Assembly: GCA_021813325.1 (NCBI GenBank)
Contig: JAKALA010000021.1
Location: 1 to 54,965, forward strand
Direction: 5' to 3'
DNA from: a bacterium
GTDB lineage: Bacteria; Verrucomicrobiota; Verrucomicrobiia; Limisphaerales; UBA11358
Length of the DNA: 54,965 nt
Positions within the stretch are counted from its first letter, which is position 1. Every line of letters starts with the position of its first letter. Below the pieces are notes generated by a model. It did not search any database. It was not told the DNA's origin and saw only the letters and a program-made list of their open reading frames with translations. A program made the position numbers and the translations under genes. Shown here piece after piece: positions 36,119 through 49,441 of the stretch.

Positions 36119-36331
36119 TGCTCTCGTCGAGGTGATGCTCGACTATCTGCCGCGGCGGCCGCCCCGGTCGGTCGGTCAGCGGCGGAACCCCACCAATCGG
36201 AAGCGGAAGCATTCAGCGTCAGCCAAACCGGAACAATCAGGCAGCCGTGAATAAATTTGAATTTCATTCGGAAAGCCCATTGCCAAAGTTAATGATTGGG
36301 ACCCGGGAAGAACCAGTTTCCGCCCCTGGCG

Positions 36332-37906
36332 TCACGGTTCAGATTTTGCTTTTGAGGCGGCCGGTGTTTGATTCTTGCCCAGCCATTTCAACAGCACCTG
36401 TTTTCGCGCCGTGGGCACAGCGCTGGGCGCATGGTCGTTTTTATCCGGGCCATGCTCCACGCTCCAGCCGTCCCATTCGCGAAACGCATGATAGCTCCAG
36501 TCCCAACCGTGGCTTTCCATCAGGTCGATCAGATCGGACAAATAATTTTCACCGCCCGGCGCCCAGCGAATGACGCTGAATTCGCCGACGTAAAGTTGCA
36601 CGCGATACCGCGCGGCAAAGGCCGTGGCCGGCGCAATCGCCCGCGCGAGGGCGGACTTGTCCCACCACGCGCCGTCAATCTGGCCCGGATACGCCACCGG
36701 CGGCGAGGGGCTGAACACGCCTTGATGCGTGAACGTGGGCGGATCGTAGATGTGAAAGCTGTAAACCACGTTGGCAAGCGCGAGTGGATGAAAACCAATA
36801 AAACCGGACGCGGACCCCCAGTCCGCCGGTTCCACGATCAAAGTGCGGTGCGGATCCATGCCCCGCACTGCCTGGCCTGCGCGCATTGCCAATGTCTGCC
36901 AATCGTCGCAGCCTTCCGCCACGTTTTCGTCCGCCGGCTCATTCACCAAATCGAATCCCCAAATCCGTTGATCGCCACGATAGCGTTTGGCGATTGTCCG
37001 CCACACGTCGATGAAATGGGTTTGGGCGTTCGTGTCGGTCCACAGCGAGCCAATCGCGGCTTGATAACCGCCGCCAGAGATGGGGCGTCCGCCGGGCGGC
37101 GAGTGCAAATCCACCACCACCTCGACGCCCAGCTTCGCGGCCCAAGCCAGGCCGCGATCCAGTTGCTCCAATTGCCGGCCAAGCCAGCGATCATATTTTT
37201 CGGGGCTGTTATCCGCGGCATCCGCGCCGTAGCGGATCAACTGCCAGCGAATCACGTTCGCACCCCAATCGCGGGCCAGCACCGTCAAGTCACTTTCAGT
37301 CAGCGTGTCCGGCGACACCATCGCGCCGCGCAGACGCGGCTGCGTGTGTCCGGTGAAAATCGGCGCATTCGTGGGCGCGGCGGGAAGGTCCGTTACCTCG
37401 CGCGCCAAATCCAGGCGGACCGTGCGGAACCAGACCTTGCCGGAAACATTTTCCAAACCGAGGATGAGCGAAACGGCGGTGGCGTTCGCGGGGATCAATA
37501 GCCGGCGCGAGTAATTGCGCCAGTCAAATGACCCGGTCGGGATTTCTGGCTGTGGCCACTGCGTTCCATCGGGGGTGTCGATTCGCGCCATGACTTTGAT
37601 GCCATTCCACGGATTCGGCTTGGCACTGACGTTTTCGGCTTTGACTTCAGCGTTCAGGAAAACATACCGGTTGCGCAATCGTTCCACCGGCAGTGGAAAA
37701 ATCCGCACCGCCGATTCGCCGGCATTGGTCACCGCAAAAGCCAGCCCTAATTCGCCGGCGAGCAAACCCGCGCCCGAACTGCCGGCGAGGTCGGTAGAAT
37801 GGGTCAGCGAATTATTCCACAAAATTTCCCCTGAAAACGACGCCGGGGCGAACCAGACGACGAAGCCAAACACGCCGATACATGCCAACCATCGGTGAGC
37901 TTTCAT
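36332..37906 (-). CDS. Secreted GH5-like cellulase/mannanase
   Basis: 524 residues from an ATG at 37906, chosen because MKAHRWLACIGVFGFVVWFA starts a signal peptide; the open frame extends upstream without such character. Residues about 25-170 look like a beta-sandwich carbohydrate-binding module. Residues 195-515 form a TIM barrel with the GH5 marks: DLHSPPGG, the acid/base E323 in FDLVNEPADE, SFHIYDPPTFTHQG and nucleophile E442 in LYVGEFSVIRW. Retaining endo-beta-glucanase, mannanase or related activity is expected. It is the last gene of a sulfatase-GH2-GH5 series on the minus strand. Confidence 0.88.
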   Translation of the reverse strand: MKAHRWLACIGVFGFVVWFAPASFSGEILWNNSLTHSTDLAGSSGAGLLAGELGLAFAVTNAGESAVRIFPLPVERLRNRYVFLNAEVKAENVSAKPNPWNGIKVMARIDTPDGTQWPQPEIPTGSFDWRNYSRRLLIPANATAVSLILGLENVSGKVWFRTVRLDLAREVTDLPAAPTNAPIFTGHTQPRLRGAMVSPDTLTESDLTVLARDWGANVIRWQLIRYGADAADNSPEKYDRWLGRQLEQLDRGLAWAAKLGVEVVVDLHSPPGGRPISGGGYQAAIGSLWTDTNAQTHFIDVWRTIAKRYRGDQRIWGFDLVNEPADENVAEGCDDWQTLAMRAGQAVRGMDPHRTLIVEPADWGSASGFIGFHPLALANVVYSFHIYDPPTFTHQGVFSPSPPVAYPGQIDGAWWDKSALARAIAPATAFAARYRVQLYVGEFSVIRWAPGGENYLSDLIDLMESHGWDWSYHAFREWDGWSVEHGPDKNDHAPSAVPTARKQVLLKWLGKNQTPAASKAKSEP

Positions 37907-38040
37907 GCGCCAAAACATGCCATAATTCACAAACCCGCAGCAATGGGAATACATGCACCGGCGCGGCCAAGCTGTCGGAAAAAATATTATTTTCCTGATG
38001 CGAGACCGACATCGATCAAAAATTCTGCGCCGCCGCATTG

Positions 38041-41352
<3,312 letters not shown>

Positions 41353-41368
41353 TTACGGGTTCAGCCTT

Positions 41369-42907
41369 TCAAATAAACCTGGCCGCGTATTGGCGAGTCA
41401 GCGCGGAGAGCTGCCCACAAACGGATTTGTATTGCTTGTCGTCGGCCAGATTCCGGATTTCAGCCGTGTCCGCAAGCGAATCAAATAACATCGCCCCGTG
41501 AATCCCGTTGGTCCCATATTCGGCATAGCGCCATTGCTCCGTGCGCACGGCCACGCCATGCAATGATTTTCCATCCTCGCTCCATACGGTAAAGGCAGGC
41601 TTGTCCCACGCGGCTTCCGGATTTTTTAGCAGCGGCGCCAAACTTTGACCTTCAAGCGATTTCTGAACCGGCAATCCGCAGAGTTCGACCAGCATCGGAT
41701 AAATATCCAGCGATTCAACAATGCGGCCGGACGACTGACCATTGCCGTTCATCCCCGGAGCCGAAATGATCAATGGAACGCGCGTGCCCATTTCAAACAA
41801 GGAGCCAGCTTTTGACCATTTGCCCTTTTCACCAAGTTGATAGCCATGATCGGCGACAAAGACAACGATCGTATTATCGCGCAAACCCAGCCGGTCCAAC
41901 TCGGCCAATACACGCCCGATGTTCCAATCCACCCAGGAAATGGAGGCCAGATAGGCACGGATCACCTCTTTCGCCTCGGCTTCACTGGCGCCTCGGCCGA
42001 TGAACAGATCGGCGTTGTGCTTACGAATGGCGGCTTCCGGAAAACCCGGCGGAACTGTTGGGTGCGACGCAAAGTCTGGCGGAAGCTCAATCTGGTTGAC
42101 GTCGTAGAGATCAAAAAACTTCTGAGGCGCGGTTGGCGGGCTATGTGGTTTCACAAACCCACAGGCGATGAAAAACGGCTGATCTTTGAACTTCCGCAAA
42201 TTTTCAATGGTTCTCTCCGTGGTATGATAATCCCCGTGTCCTTCTCCGTTGCCATCAAGAATAACAATGCGATCCGAATAAACAGCACGTCGCCTGCCTT
42301 CGGTTTCATTCGTCCTGGCGTCGCTAAATTTGGGCGATAGCAAATCCTGCGGCGTGCGTTCAGCGATTTGCGAAACATCCATCACGTGTCCCACACTGCT
42401 GGATTGCTGACCGCCTTCATCCGCCGGGCTTCCGCCACTGGTCGTCTGCCAGGCCAGCGGATCGTCCAGTCCGCCATGGAAAATTTTCCCGGCCCGAACC
42501 GTGGCATAACCATTTTCCCGAAACAGTTGGGGCAAGCTCTTCCAATCCGGATGCCGGTCACGAAATTGCGTGCGGTTTCCCAATACGCCGGTGTGAGCCG
42601 GCGTTCGACCGGTCAAAAGCGAGGCGCGAGACGGATTGCAAAGCGGAAACTGACAGTAATTCCGATCAAACCGAACTCCCGACTTCGCCAACGCATCCAA
42701 GTTGGGCGTCTTGGCGTGAAACCGGCTGCCATAACAGCCCAATTCCACCCGCATGTCATCCGCCATGATGAATAACACGTTGGGCCTGCGGACAGGCGTT
42801 GCCGAGTCGGCCTGAACCACCGCAGGCAATGAAACTGCGGCGGTTGCCCCCGCCATGGTTTCCAAAAATTGGCGGCGCGTCCAATGTCTTTGTTTGGGAA
42901 GGATCAC
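41369..42907 (-). CDS. Tat-exported sulfatase, iduronate-2-sulfatase-like
   Basis: 512 residues from a GTG. A twin-arginine signal (TRRQFLETMAGATAAVSLPA) suggests folded export. The sulfatase core is present: metal-binding NVLFIMADDMR, then C90 in LCNPSRASLLTGRTP, the CxPSR site converted to formylglycine. Further on are KPHSPP, VVFVADHGYQLGEKGKWSKA and VPLIISAPGM, typical of iduronate-2-sulfatase-like members. It removes sulfate esters from glycans and needs a maturation enzyme encoded elsewhere. Placement ahead of GH2 and GH5 genes points to a sulfated beta-linked polysaccharide. Confidence 0.92.
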   Translation of the reverse strand: MILPKQRHWTRRQFLETMAGATAAVSLPAVVQADSATPVRRPNVLFIMADDMRVELGCYGSRFHAKTPNLDALAKSGVRFDRNYCQFPLCNPSRASLLTGRTPAHTGVLGNRTQFRDRHPDWKSLPQLFRENGYATVRAGKIFHGGLDDPLAWQTTSGGSPADEGGQQSSSVGHVMDVSQIAERTPQDLLSPKFSDARTNETEGRRRAVYSDRIVILDGNGEGHGDYHTTERTIENLRKFKDQPFFIACGFVKPHSPPTAPQKFFDLYDVNQIELPPDFASHPTVPPGFPEAAIRKHNADLFIGRGASEAEAKEVIRAYLASISWVDWNIGRVLAELDRLGLRDNTIVVFVADHGYQLGEKGKWSKAGSLFEMGTRVPLIISAPGMNGNGQSSGRIVESLDIYPMLVELCGLPVQKSLEGQSLAPLLKNPEAAWDKPAFTVWSEDGKSLHGVAVRTEQWRYAEYGTNGIHGAMLFDSLADTAEIRNLADDKQYKSVCGQLSALTRQYAARFI

Positions 42908-43028
42908 GCGCTAAAGATGAATTCTGTTGCCAGCCATGACAAGACCGGTGAAGTCACCAAAACTGTGGATGGGTTGTGTTGGGAAAGAAAACATTTGCCG
43001 TTTTAGCCGTGCCGTCTAGGCTGGATTC

Positions 43029-44099
43029 ATGCGCGCCGAATCTTTGAATTTCCTGAAAAAACTCGTCAACACTCCCAGCCCGGTGGGCCATGAAACCCGC
43101 GGGCAACGCGTCTGGCTGGATTACGCCGGGCAGTTCGCGGATGAAACTTTTTCCGACGCTTATGGCAATTGCGTGGCCGTTCTGAACAAAGGCGCTTCCA
43201 CCCGCATCATGCTGGCTGCCCATGCGGACGAAATCGCCATGGCCGTCAATTACATCGACGACAATGGTTTCATTTACGTTCGCAAAATGGGCGGCATCGA
43301 TGCCGCGATCACCAAGGCTCAACGCGTGGCCATTCACGCGCGCAATGGCCTCGTCAAAGGCGTTGTCGGCAACGTGGCGCCCCATTTGATGAAACTGGAA
43401 GGCGATCCGAAGCCGCCGAAAATTCACGACCTGTTCATCGACATTGGCGTCAGCAACCGGGTGGAGGCGGAAAAATTTGTGCGCGTGGGCGATCCCATCA
43501 CCTTGACCGACGAATTTGATGTGCTGCGCGATGATCTGGTCGTCGCCCGGGCATTTGACAATCGCATTGGCACCTTTGCCGTGGCGGAAACTCTCCGCCT
43601 GCTCACGGAAGCGAAAACGAAGCTAAACGTGGAAATTTGTGCCGTTTCGAACATTCAAGAAGAAGTCGGCTTGCTTGGTGCGCGGCAGATCGCGTATTCG
43701 CTCAAGCCGGACATGGCCTTGGTGGTGGATGTGACGCACGCTACGGATTATCCCACCGTCAGCAAAGCGCAACATGGCGACATCAAGATTGGCAAAGGCC
43801 CGGCTGTCACCCACGGCGGCTGCAATCATCCCGAAATGGTGAAACGCCTGGAAGACATTGCCGATAAGAAAAAAATCTCGCTTCAGCACGAAGCCATGTC
43901 AGCCAGCAGCGGCACTGACACCGACGTGATTTTCTGGACGCGCGGCGGCATTCCCAGCGCACTCATCAGCCTGCCCAACCGCTATATGCATTCGCCGGTT
44001 GAAGTGGTGAGCCTGAAAGATCTGGAGCAAATCCCACAACTAATGGCGGCGTTCGTGCAGTCGCTCAAAAAGGGCGAAGAATTCAAAGTCAAAATCTAA
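43029..44099 (+). CDS. M42-family aminopeptidase/glutamyl aminopeptidase
   Basis: 356 residues, the normal length. Co-catalytic metal ligands are visible in LAAHADEIAMAVNYID, ARAFDNRIGTFAVAE, SNIQEEVGLLGARQI (metal Glu plus general base) and VVDVTHATDYP, with the final metal His near PNRYMHSPVEVVSL. M42 enzymes are cytoplasmic tetrahedral aminopeptidases that degrade peptides; some members were first named endoglucanases in error. The gene is divergent from the sulfatase across a 121-bp gap. Confidence 0.93.
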   Translation: MRAESLNFLKKLVNTPSPVGHETRGQRVWLDYAGQFADETFSDAYGNCVAVLNKGASTRIMLAAHADEIAMAVNYIDDNGFIYVRKMGGIDAAITKAQRVAIHARNGLVKGVVGNVAPHLMKLEGDPKPPKIHDLFIDIGVSNRVEAEKFVRVGDPITLTDEFDVLRDDLVVARAFDNRIGTFAVAETLRLLTEAKTKLNVEICAVSNIQEEVGLLGARQIAYSLKPDMALVVDVTHATDYPTVSKAQHGDIKIGKGPAVTHGGCNHPEMVKRLEDIADKKKISLQHEAMSASSGTDTDVIFWTRGGIPSALISLPNRYMHSPVEVVSLKDLEQIPQLMAAFVQSLKKGEEFKVKI

Positions 44100-44349
44100 G
44101 CCGGAACGCTGCGTTTGCGATTGAGCCAAGCGGCAGGCCAGCACGGCATGGCTTTATTGCATTCTGGGCCGGGTTTGATGCGTAGCTTCACATTAATTTG
44201 CAGCGACGTTTCAAGCCGAATATGAACAGGCAAGCCGTCTCTAGGTTCCTGCTTCGGTTGGGGAGTGCGCCCAGTTTAAATTCTGACGCGCTTTTTATTT
44301 GAGCAAATAGGGATATGCGCATCCAAGATGCGGAGAAAATTATTGGAGG

Positions 44350-45999
44350 CTACTGGAGGCCCATGTCTTTGCGGAAAGCGAGCATCATCAAAACGTGCCG
44401 GCGGAAGTTCTCCGTGCTGCCTTCACTATCGTAATTCAAACCATAGGAGCCACCGCCATTGATGCCCCAAAAATGCGTTCCATCCGAATAAACTTGTGTG
44501 TTTGATCCGTCAAAGGCATGAATTTGAGCCACGCCGTTGGCGCCGATCCAGACGCCGGGAACCGCGGCGAGGTTGGCATCCCATTGCCACGTTGTTCCCA
44601 CTCCAAGCGTATGACTGATTTCGTGCAATGCTGTCCGCATGTTTTGGTAGGATGGATTGCTGCCGAAATTAATCCAGCCGCCGAAACTGCCATCGGCTGT
44701 CGGCGTGCCGGGGCTGTAATTGGCTGTGATATGCTCGCTGAATGTTCCATACCGGTTGTATTCAGCCACAGCCCCATCCAGCGCGTAAATAATGCGGGCC
44801 TTGGCATCGGCCGGCCAATCACCCGCCAGGGAGTAAGTTAACGCCCCAGTAGCAGGTGTGTTTGTTGGCACCGTGGTTTTAAGTGAATAAAAATATTGCT
44901 GGGTTGTGCTGGCGGGGGTGGAAAAGGAGAAAGTTCCGGCCGAGTTAAATACCCGGCTGGAGATCGGCGACCACTGGGCAACCGGAGTGGACAATTTATC
45001 TGAACGGGTGATGAAACAGAGCATGTTGGGAGAGCCATTGGTCACATCAAAGGTGATGTTTCCATTTTGCATTTTGAAATTTGCTAAAGCCGGGTGTGGC
45101 GCAAAAAGGAATTGCCCGGTCGATAAGGCGGTATCTGAGATACGCACCTCGTCGATCAGTCCAAAAGCCCGGTCAGTGTGCGCTCCATTGTATAGCCCGC
45201 GCCCAACCGACCAGGCTCCGGTGGTCCAATCTGAACCACTGGTGGAACCGACGGCCAGTGCGCGATTGGGGCTGCCACTGGCAATCAGGTCGTTGGTGGC
45301 CACCAACACGTTGTTGACATATAAGCGGAGGGTGGAGCCATCGCTCACCGCCACCAAATGATACCAGTTGGCGCCAACACCTTCGGGATTGGAACTGAAA
45401 TTGAAGCCATACGACCAGCCTGGTGGCGAATAAGCACTGTGGCTGTAGCCGGCGACATCGGTGAATGCCGCGCAAAAACTGTCGTCCGGCCGGATTTGCA
45501 GATAGAACGCCGCGAGTTTTGGATCCGAGCTGGAAATATTCAGCGCGTCACGTCCAATCACCGTCCGATATCCGCCCGTATTTTCCGGTTTGTAAGAAAC
45601 TTCCACGGTAAATTGCGCCGGCGTGATGGTTTGGGCATTAATACCCGTAGGCGAACTGCCGGCGGCTGAAGTGAACATGGCCGGATAAGAACCCGTGTTT
45701 TTTACGCTGAAATGATTTTCTTCACCACTGAAAGGAATGCGACTGGCAGGAACGTCGCTCCGGTAAGCATAACCCGCCCAACCGCCTTGCGACCAAGGAG
45801 ACAGGTCATTGCCATTGCCAGATGCATCCGGGATTGCGCCATAAAATGTTCCGTCCGCGCCGGAATGTGCCACCGGCGAATTTGCCGGGCCGTTTTCAAA
45901 ACGCCAATACGCCACCGTAGCCGCCGAAGAAAAATTAGCATTCAAAATTATGGTCACCAACGGCAACCAAACGAGCTTTGTCATTGTTTTGTTCATCAT
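44350..45999 (-). CDS. Secreted LamG-domain protein with metzincin-type zinc motif
   Basis: 549 residues from one of two adjacent ATGs (45999 or 45996). The signal peptide is MTKLVWLPLVTIILNANFSS-like. Residues about 30-290 form a LamG/concanavalin-like beta-sandwich (TVAYWRFENGPAN, VEVSYKPENTGGYRTVIGRD, GLIDEVRISDTALSTGQF). A linker beta domain follows, and the C-terminal 180 residues contain ALHEISHTLGVG, a match to the HExxHxxG zinc signature of metzincin proteases with the third ligand (normally His/Asp after xxG) not obvious. The end is GLNYDSEGSTENFRRHVLMM. It may bind and cut extracellular protein or glycoprotein. Confidence 0.72.
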   Translation of the reverse strand: MMNKTMTKLVWLPLVTIILNANFSSAATVAYWRFENGPANSPVAHSGADGTFYGAIPDASGNGNDLSPWSQGGWAGYAYRSDVPASRIPFSGEENHFSVKNTGSYPAMFTSAAGSSPTGINAQTITPAQFTVEVSYKPENTGGYRTVIGRDALNISSSDPKLAAFYLQIRPDDSFCAAFTDVAGYSHSAYSPPGWSYGFNFSSNPEGVGANWYHLVAVSDGSTLRLYVNNVLVATNDLIASGSPNRALAVGSTSGSDWTTGAWSVGRGLYNGAHTDRAFGLIDEVRISDTALSTGQFLFAPHPALANFKMQNGNITFDVTNGSPNMLCFITRSDKLSTPVAQWSPISSRVFNSAGTFSFSTPASTTQQYFYSLKTTVPTNTPATGALTYSLAGDWPADAKARIIYALDGAVAEYNRYGTFSEHITANYSPGTPTADGSFGGWINFGSNPSYQNMRTALHEISHTLGVGTTWQWDANLAAVPGVWIGANGVAQIHAFDGSNTQVYSDGTHFWGINGGGSYGLNYDSEGSTENFRRHVLMMLAFRKDMGLQ

Positions 46000-46053
46000 C
46001 GGGCAACTCACTTCCACGCCTTGATACGATCTTACAAAACCAGCAAACAGCAA

Positions 46054-46408
46054 GGCTCATGGCATGCATTTGGTGAATTCAACTTACCCTAATTGAAATT
46101 GCGGTGCCAGCAATCTCTGCACGGTTATAAAATAAGCCGCTATTGATATGCGTTAAAATTCGAGTGGCTGGCGGGATATTGCGCAATATGTGGATCATGA
46201 AAGCATTACTCCGTTCCATTAGTCGCTCCTGAAAAATGGGAACCACATTGAAGACATTGAACGGAGTGGTAGAAGCGGTGAAGGTTTTCGACTAGGGCAT
46301 TGAATAATTGGGGAAAAATCCGGTTGAACAGAGCGAGGCAAAACCAGGCTTCGGGTTTTCACCAAGTTTCCTTTCTGATGCCAACGCTGGCCGGGCAACT
46401 CGATCCGC
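46054..46408. other. 355-bp intergenic region, no gene recognised
   Basis: It contains the likely promoter of the metzincin gene. The part after about 46300 may already belong to the decayed IS5-type element, but no clear terminal repeat was seen. Confidence 0.35.
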
Positions 46409-46865
46409 GCCCGCCGCTGCTGGAAGCTGGCGCCCCGGGCGTTGCGGCAGCTCAAAACCATCGCCGGGCGTTTGCTGCGCGAACTGGAGCGCAAGCCGCC
46501 CGCCGCGGTGCGGCGGGAACAGCAAGAGAATTTTGCGCAGTATCGGCGCGTGCTGGCCCAACAGCCGGCGGATCGGGACAAAGTTTACTCCCTTGCACGA
46601 GCCGCAGGTTTACTGTCTCGCCAAGGGCAAGGAGCACAAGAAATACGAATTTGGCAGCAAAGCCTCGGTGGTGCTGACCAAGACCGGTGGCGTGATCGTG
46701 GGCGCGGTGGCGCACCCGGAAAATCTTTACGACGGGGACGCGCTGGTGCCGGCGCTGGAACAAACGCAGGCGGTCACGGGGCAGTCCGCAGATGCCAGAA
46801 ACCGGTTGCTGGCGCCGATCGGGTTTCGCCGGTATTTCGTCCGTCGGGAGAGACGACGTTGACAC
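46409..46865 (+). pseudogene. IS5-family transposase remnant
   Basis: Two frames together carry one transposase: RQLKTIAGRLLRELERK ... YRRVLAQQPADRDKVYSL in one, then HEPQVYCLAKGKEHKKYEF and GSKASVVLTKTGGVIVGAVA in the next, up to LVPALEQTQAVTGQS. The frames join by removing one base near 46595. These are central parts of an IS5/IS1478-like transposase. The start is missing and the match ends abruptly after TGQS, so there is a frameshift plus truncation at both sides. Confidence 0.78.
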
Positions 46866-47045
46866 GCAAGGCGCGTAAACACCAAAAGCGCGGCTGGCTT
46901 TTACTTCAATTTTTTCCGCTGGATTTGCCGCCCCTTGAGCAAGGGCCTATTCAAAACCCCATAAAACCGTTTCGATTTGCTTCCCGACGAGTCCCTCATT
47001 CCTCCGGAATCAGGATGCCATGGAAACCACAACCCGCCGAGAAAC

Positions 47046-47810
47046 TCACAGATTTTTTTCGGTCGGCTCTGGGAAGTTGACCTGTTCCTTGATCTGAAAT
47101 CGGAACATGCGTTTCTGCATCCAGCGAACGGCAAAGAGATCATAGGAGGACGCGAAGAGCCGGTTCCAGACGCCGTAGTTGCTGACGCCGCTGAGACGAA
47201 GCTGGTGATTGACCGGAATTTCCGTGACCCGGTAGCCATCGATTTTAAACAACGTCGGGAAAAAGCGGTGCATGCCCTTGAAAAATTTCAGGTTGGCCAC
47301 GCATTCGCGTTTGAACAGGCGGTAACAGCAGCCGGAATCGGTGACCGTCTCCCGCGTGATCCAGTTGCGCACTCCGTTGGCGATTTTGGAGGACATTTGC
47401 CGGACAAAATTGTCGCCTTGCTTGCGCTTGTCGATGCGGGAGCCGCACACGCAATCGCACTCATTGGCTTTGATCGCTTCCAGAAATTTCGGCAAGTCCT
47501 TGGGATCATTTTGAAGATCGGCATCCAGCGTGGCGATGTAACGTCCGCGCGCCGCGTTGATGCCGGCCCAGAGCGCGGCGGACTGGCCGGAATTGCGAAC
47601 CAGCCGTTGCGCGCAGACGGTCGGATAATCCGCCGCCAGCTTTTGGAGCACCGACCAGGAATCGTCTTTGCTGCAATCGTCGGTGATGACGATTTCGTAG
47701 CCGATTTTAAGCGGTTCCAAGGCTTCGGAAATGGAAGTGACAAGCGGTCGCAAATTACCCTGTTCATTATAGCAGGGGATGACGACGCTGATGAGCGGGG
47801 CTTCAGTCAT
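47046..47810 (-). CDS. Family 2 glycosyltransferase, polyprenol-phosphate mannosyltransferase-like
   Basis: 254 residues. The GT-A fold markers are ISVVIPCYNEQGNL, VITDDCSKDDSW, and the DxD-type motif TLDADLQNDP, followed by VCGSRIDKRKQGD and the late GYRVTEIPVNHQLRLSGVSN, all typical of DPM1/GtrB-like enzymes. They move a sugar from a nucleotide donor to polyprenyl phosphate. No C-terminal transmembrane pair is present, so it would be a soluble or membrane-associated DPM1-like form. It lies 7 bp downstream of apt on the same strand. Confidence 0.88.
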   Translation of the reverse strand: MTEAPLISVVIPCYNEQGNLRPLVTSISEALEPLKIGYEIVITDDCSKDDSWSVLQKLAADYPTVCAQRLVRNSGQSAALWAGINAARGRYIATLDADLQNDPKDLPKFLEAIKANECDCVCGSRIDKRKQGDNFVRQMSSKIANGVRNWITRETVTDSGCCYRLFKRECVANLKFFKGMHRFFPTLFKIDGYRVTEIPVNHQLRLSGVSNYGVWNRLFASSYDLFAVRWMQKRMFRFQIKEQVNFPEPTEKNL

Positions 47811-47817
47811 GCGACAA

Positions 47818-48351
47818 TCAGTAAACCACCAGCGAACGGACGGGAAATCCGTTTAGCTTTTCACGTCCGTTCAGGAATTTCAATTCGATGAGGAAGCTGG
47901 CTTCGACAATGGTTGCGCCCAGTTTCAGAACCAGGGCGGCGGCCGCCGCCGAGGTGCCGCCGGTGGCGAGAAGATCATCGATCAACAGAACTTTGGCGTC
48001 CGGTTTCAAGGCGTCGGTGTGAATGGCCACGGTGGCATGGCCGTATTCCAAGGCGTAGTCCTGCTCGATGGTGGTGAAGGGCAGCTTGCTTTTTTTGCGG
48101 ACGGGGACGAAGCCGGCCTTCAGTTGGGTGGCGGCGGCGGCGGCGAAGATAAATCCGCGCGCATCAATGCCCACCACGGCATCAATGGAGCCAGGGGCGT
48201 GCTTTTCGGTAAGCAAATCAATGGCTCCCGAGAACAGACGGGCATCGCCCAGGACAGGAGTAATGTCCTTGAATTGAATGCCGGGTTTGGGGAAATCCGG
48301 AACATTGCGGATGGCGGCTTCAATTTCAACAGAAGTTACGGGCGCGGTCAT
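47818..48351 (-). CDS. apt: Adenine phosphoribosyltransferase
   Basis: 177 residues from the ATG at 48351. It salvages adenine to AMP using PRPP. The start [20 protein letters not shown], the catalytic flexible region [12 protein letters not shown] and the PRPP-binding [13 protein letters not shown] are all present. The start codon comes 2 bp after the stop of the sigma factor gene, so translation is probably coupled, and a GT2 gene follows. Linking a sigma factor, a purine salvage gene and a glycosyltransferase in one unit is unusual. Confidence 0.95.
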   Translation of the reverse strand: MTAPVTSVEIEAAIRNVPDFPKPGIQFKDITPVLGDARLFSGAIDLLTEKHAPGSIDAVVGIDARGFIFAAAAATQLKAGFVPVRKKSKLPFTTIEQDYALEYGHATVAIHTDALKPDAKVLLIDDLLATGGTSAAAAALVLKLGATIVEASFLIELKFLNGREKLNGFPVRSLVVY

Positions 48352-48353
48352 TT

Positions 48354-49397
48354 TCAATATTCTTTTTTGGTTTTTTCGAGGCGTTCGATCATTTTGCGGA
48401 GTTTGCGCAGCGCGAGGTTTTGAATCTGCCGGACGCGTTCGCGGGTGACGCCAAATTTGACGCCCACCTCTTCCAGGGTTTTTTCCGCCCCGCCATCCAG
48501 CCCAAAGCGATACCGCAAGATGGTGGCTTCGCGATTATCCAGGTGCTTGACCATGTCTTGCAACATGTCGGTGACGGTTTTGTCTTCGAGTTCTTCGTAG
48601 GGATTGATGGCGCGTTCGTCCTCCACCATTTCGGAAAAATTATTCGAATCATCATCGCCGATGGGAGCGTCCAAGGAAGCGGGGCGGATGGAGGCAATGC
48701 GCATTTGCGACACGCGCGAGGCGGTGGTGCCCAGTTCGGCGGCGAGTTCCTCGTCGGTGGGTTCGCGCCCGAGTTCCTCCTGAAGCTTCATGGTCATCCG
48801 GCGCATCTTGGAAATTTTATCCACGAGATGCACGGGCAACCGGATTGTTTTGGACTGGTTGGCCAGCGCGCGTTTGATGGACTGCTTGATCCACCAGGAA
48901 CCGTAGGTGGACAGTTTGCCGCCCTTGGCGGGATCAAAGCGCTCCACGGCTTTCATCAGGCCGATGTTGCCTTCGCTGATCAAGTCGAGCAGCGGCAGGC
49001 CGATGCCGTCGTAGTCGCGGGCAATTTTCACGACCAGACGGAGGTTGGCCTTGATCATGTGTTCGCGCGCCTTTTTGTCGCCTTTCTTGATGCGGGCGGC
49101 CAGTTCAATTTCTTCTTGGGGCGTGAGCAGCTTGACCTGGCCAATCTCCCGCAAATACAACTTGATGGCGGAGTCGGTATCCTGCCGCTCCACTTCGCGC
49201 CGCAAAAACTGGGTGGTGTCGCCCCCGGCGGGAATCGGAATCGGAGCCGCGTTGGAATTGATCAGCGGGGGGATGACTGGCGGTTCCGGGGCCGCCGCTT
49301 TTGCGGGCGCCTTCACGAGCTTGCTCTTTGCGGGCGCGGAAGCTTTTTTACTCCGGCGCGCAACGATGGGTTTGCGTTTGAGTTTTTTGGCCGCCAT
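48354..49397 (-). CDS. RNA polymerase sigma-70 factor, RpoD/SigA-like
   Basis: 347 residues from the ATG at 49397; a TTG 13 codons upstream is less likely. A basic Lys/Ala/Pro-rich N-terminal tail ([18 protein letters not shown]) replaces region 1.1. Region 1.2 ([20 protein letters not shown]), region 2 ([44 protein letters not shown]), region 3 and region 4 ([20 protein letters not shown]) are all there. It is shorter than standard RpoD and may be the main or a second group 1/2 sigma factor. Confidence 0.93.
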   Translation of the reverse strand: MAAKKLKRKPIVARRSKKASAPAKSKLVKAPAKAAAPEPPVIPPLINSNAAPIPIPAGGDTTQFLRREVERQDTDSAIKLYLREIGQVKLLTPQEEIELAARIKKGDKKAREHMIKANLRLVVKIARDYDGIGLPLLDLISEGNIGLMKAVERFDPAKGGKLSTYGSWWIKQSIKRALANQSKTIRLPVHLVDKISKMRRMTMKLQEELGREPTDEELAAELGTTASRVSQMRIASIRPASLDAPIGDDDSNNFSEMVEDERAINPYEELEDKTVTDMLQDMVKHLDNREATILRYRFGLDGGAEKTLEEVGVKFGVTRERVRQIQNLALRKLRKMIERLEKTKKEY

Positions 49398-49441
49398 GAC
49401 TTGCGCAATAGTTAAGCCCGGAATGCCTGGCGGCAAGCAAA

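Noticed and set aside
46442-47080. 212-codon open frame taken as one intact gene
   Set aside because: Only its first third has transposase homology; the match shifts to another frame near 46595, so it is a decayed IS5-type gene.
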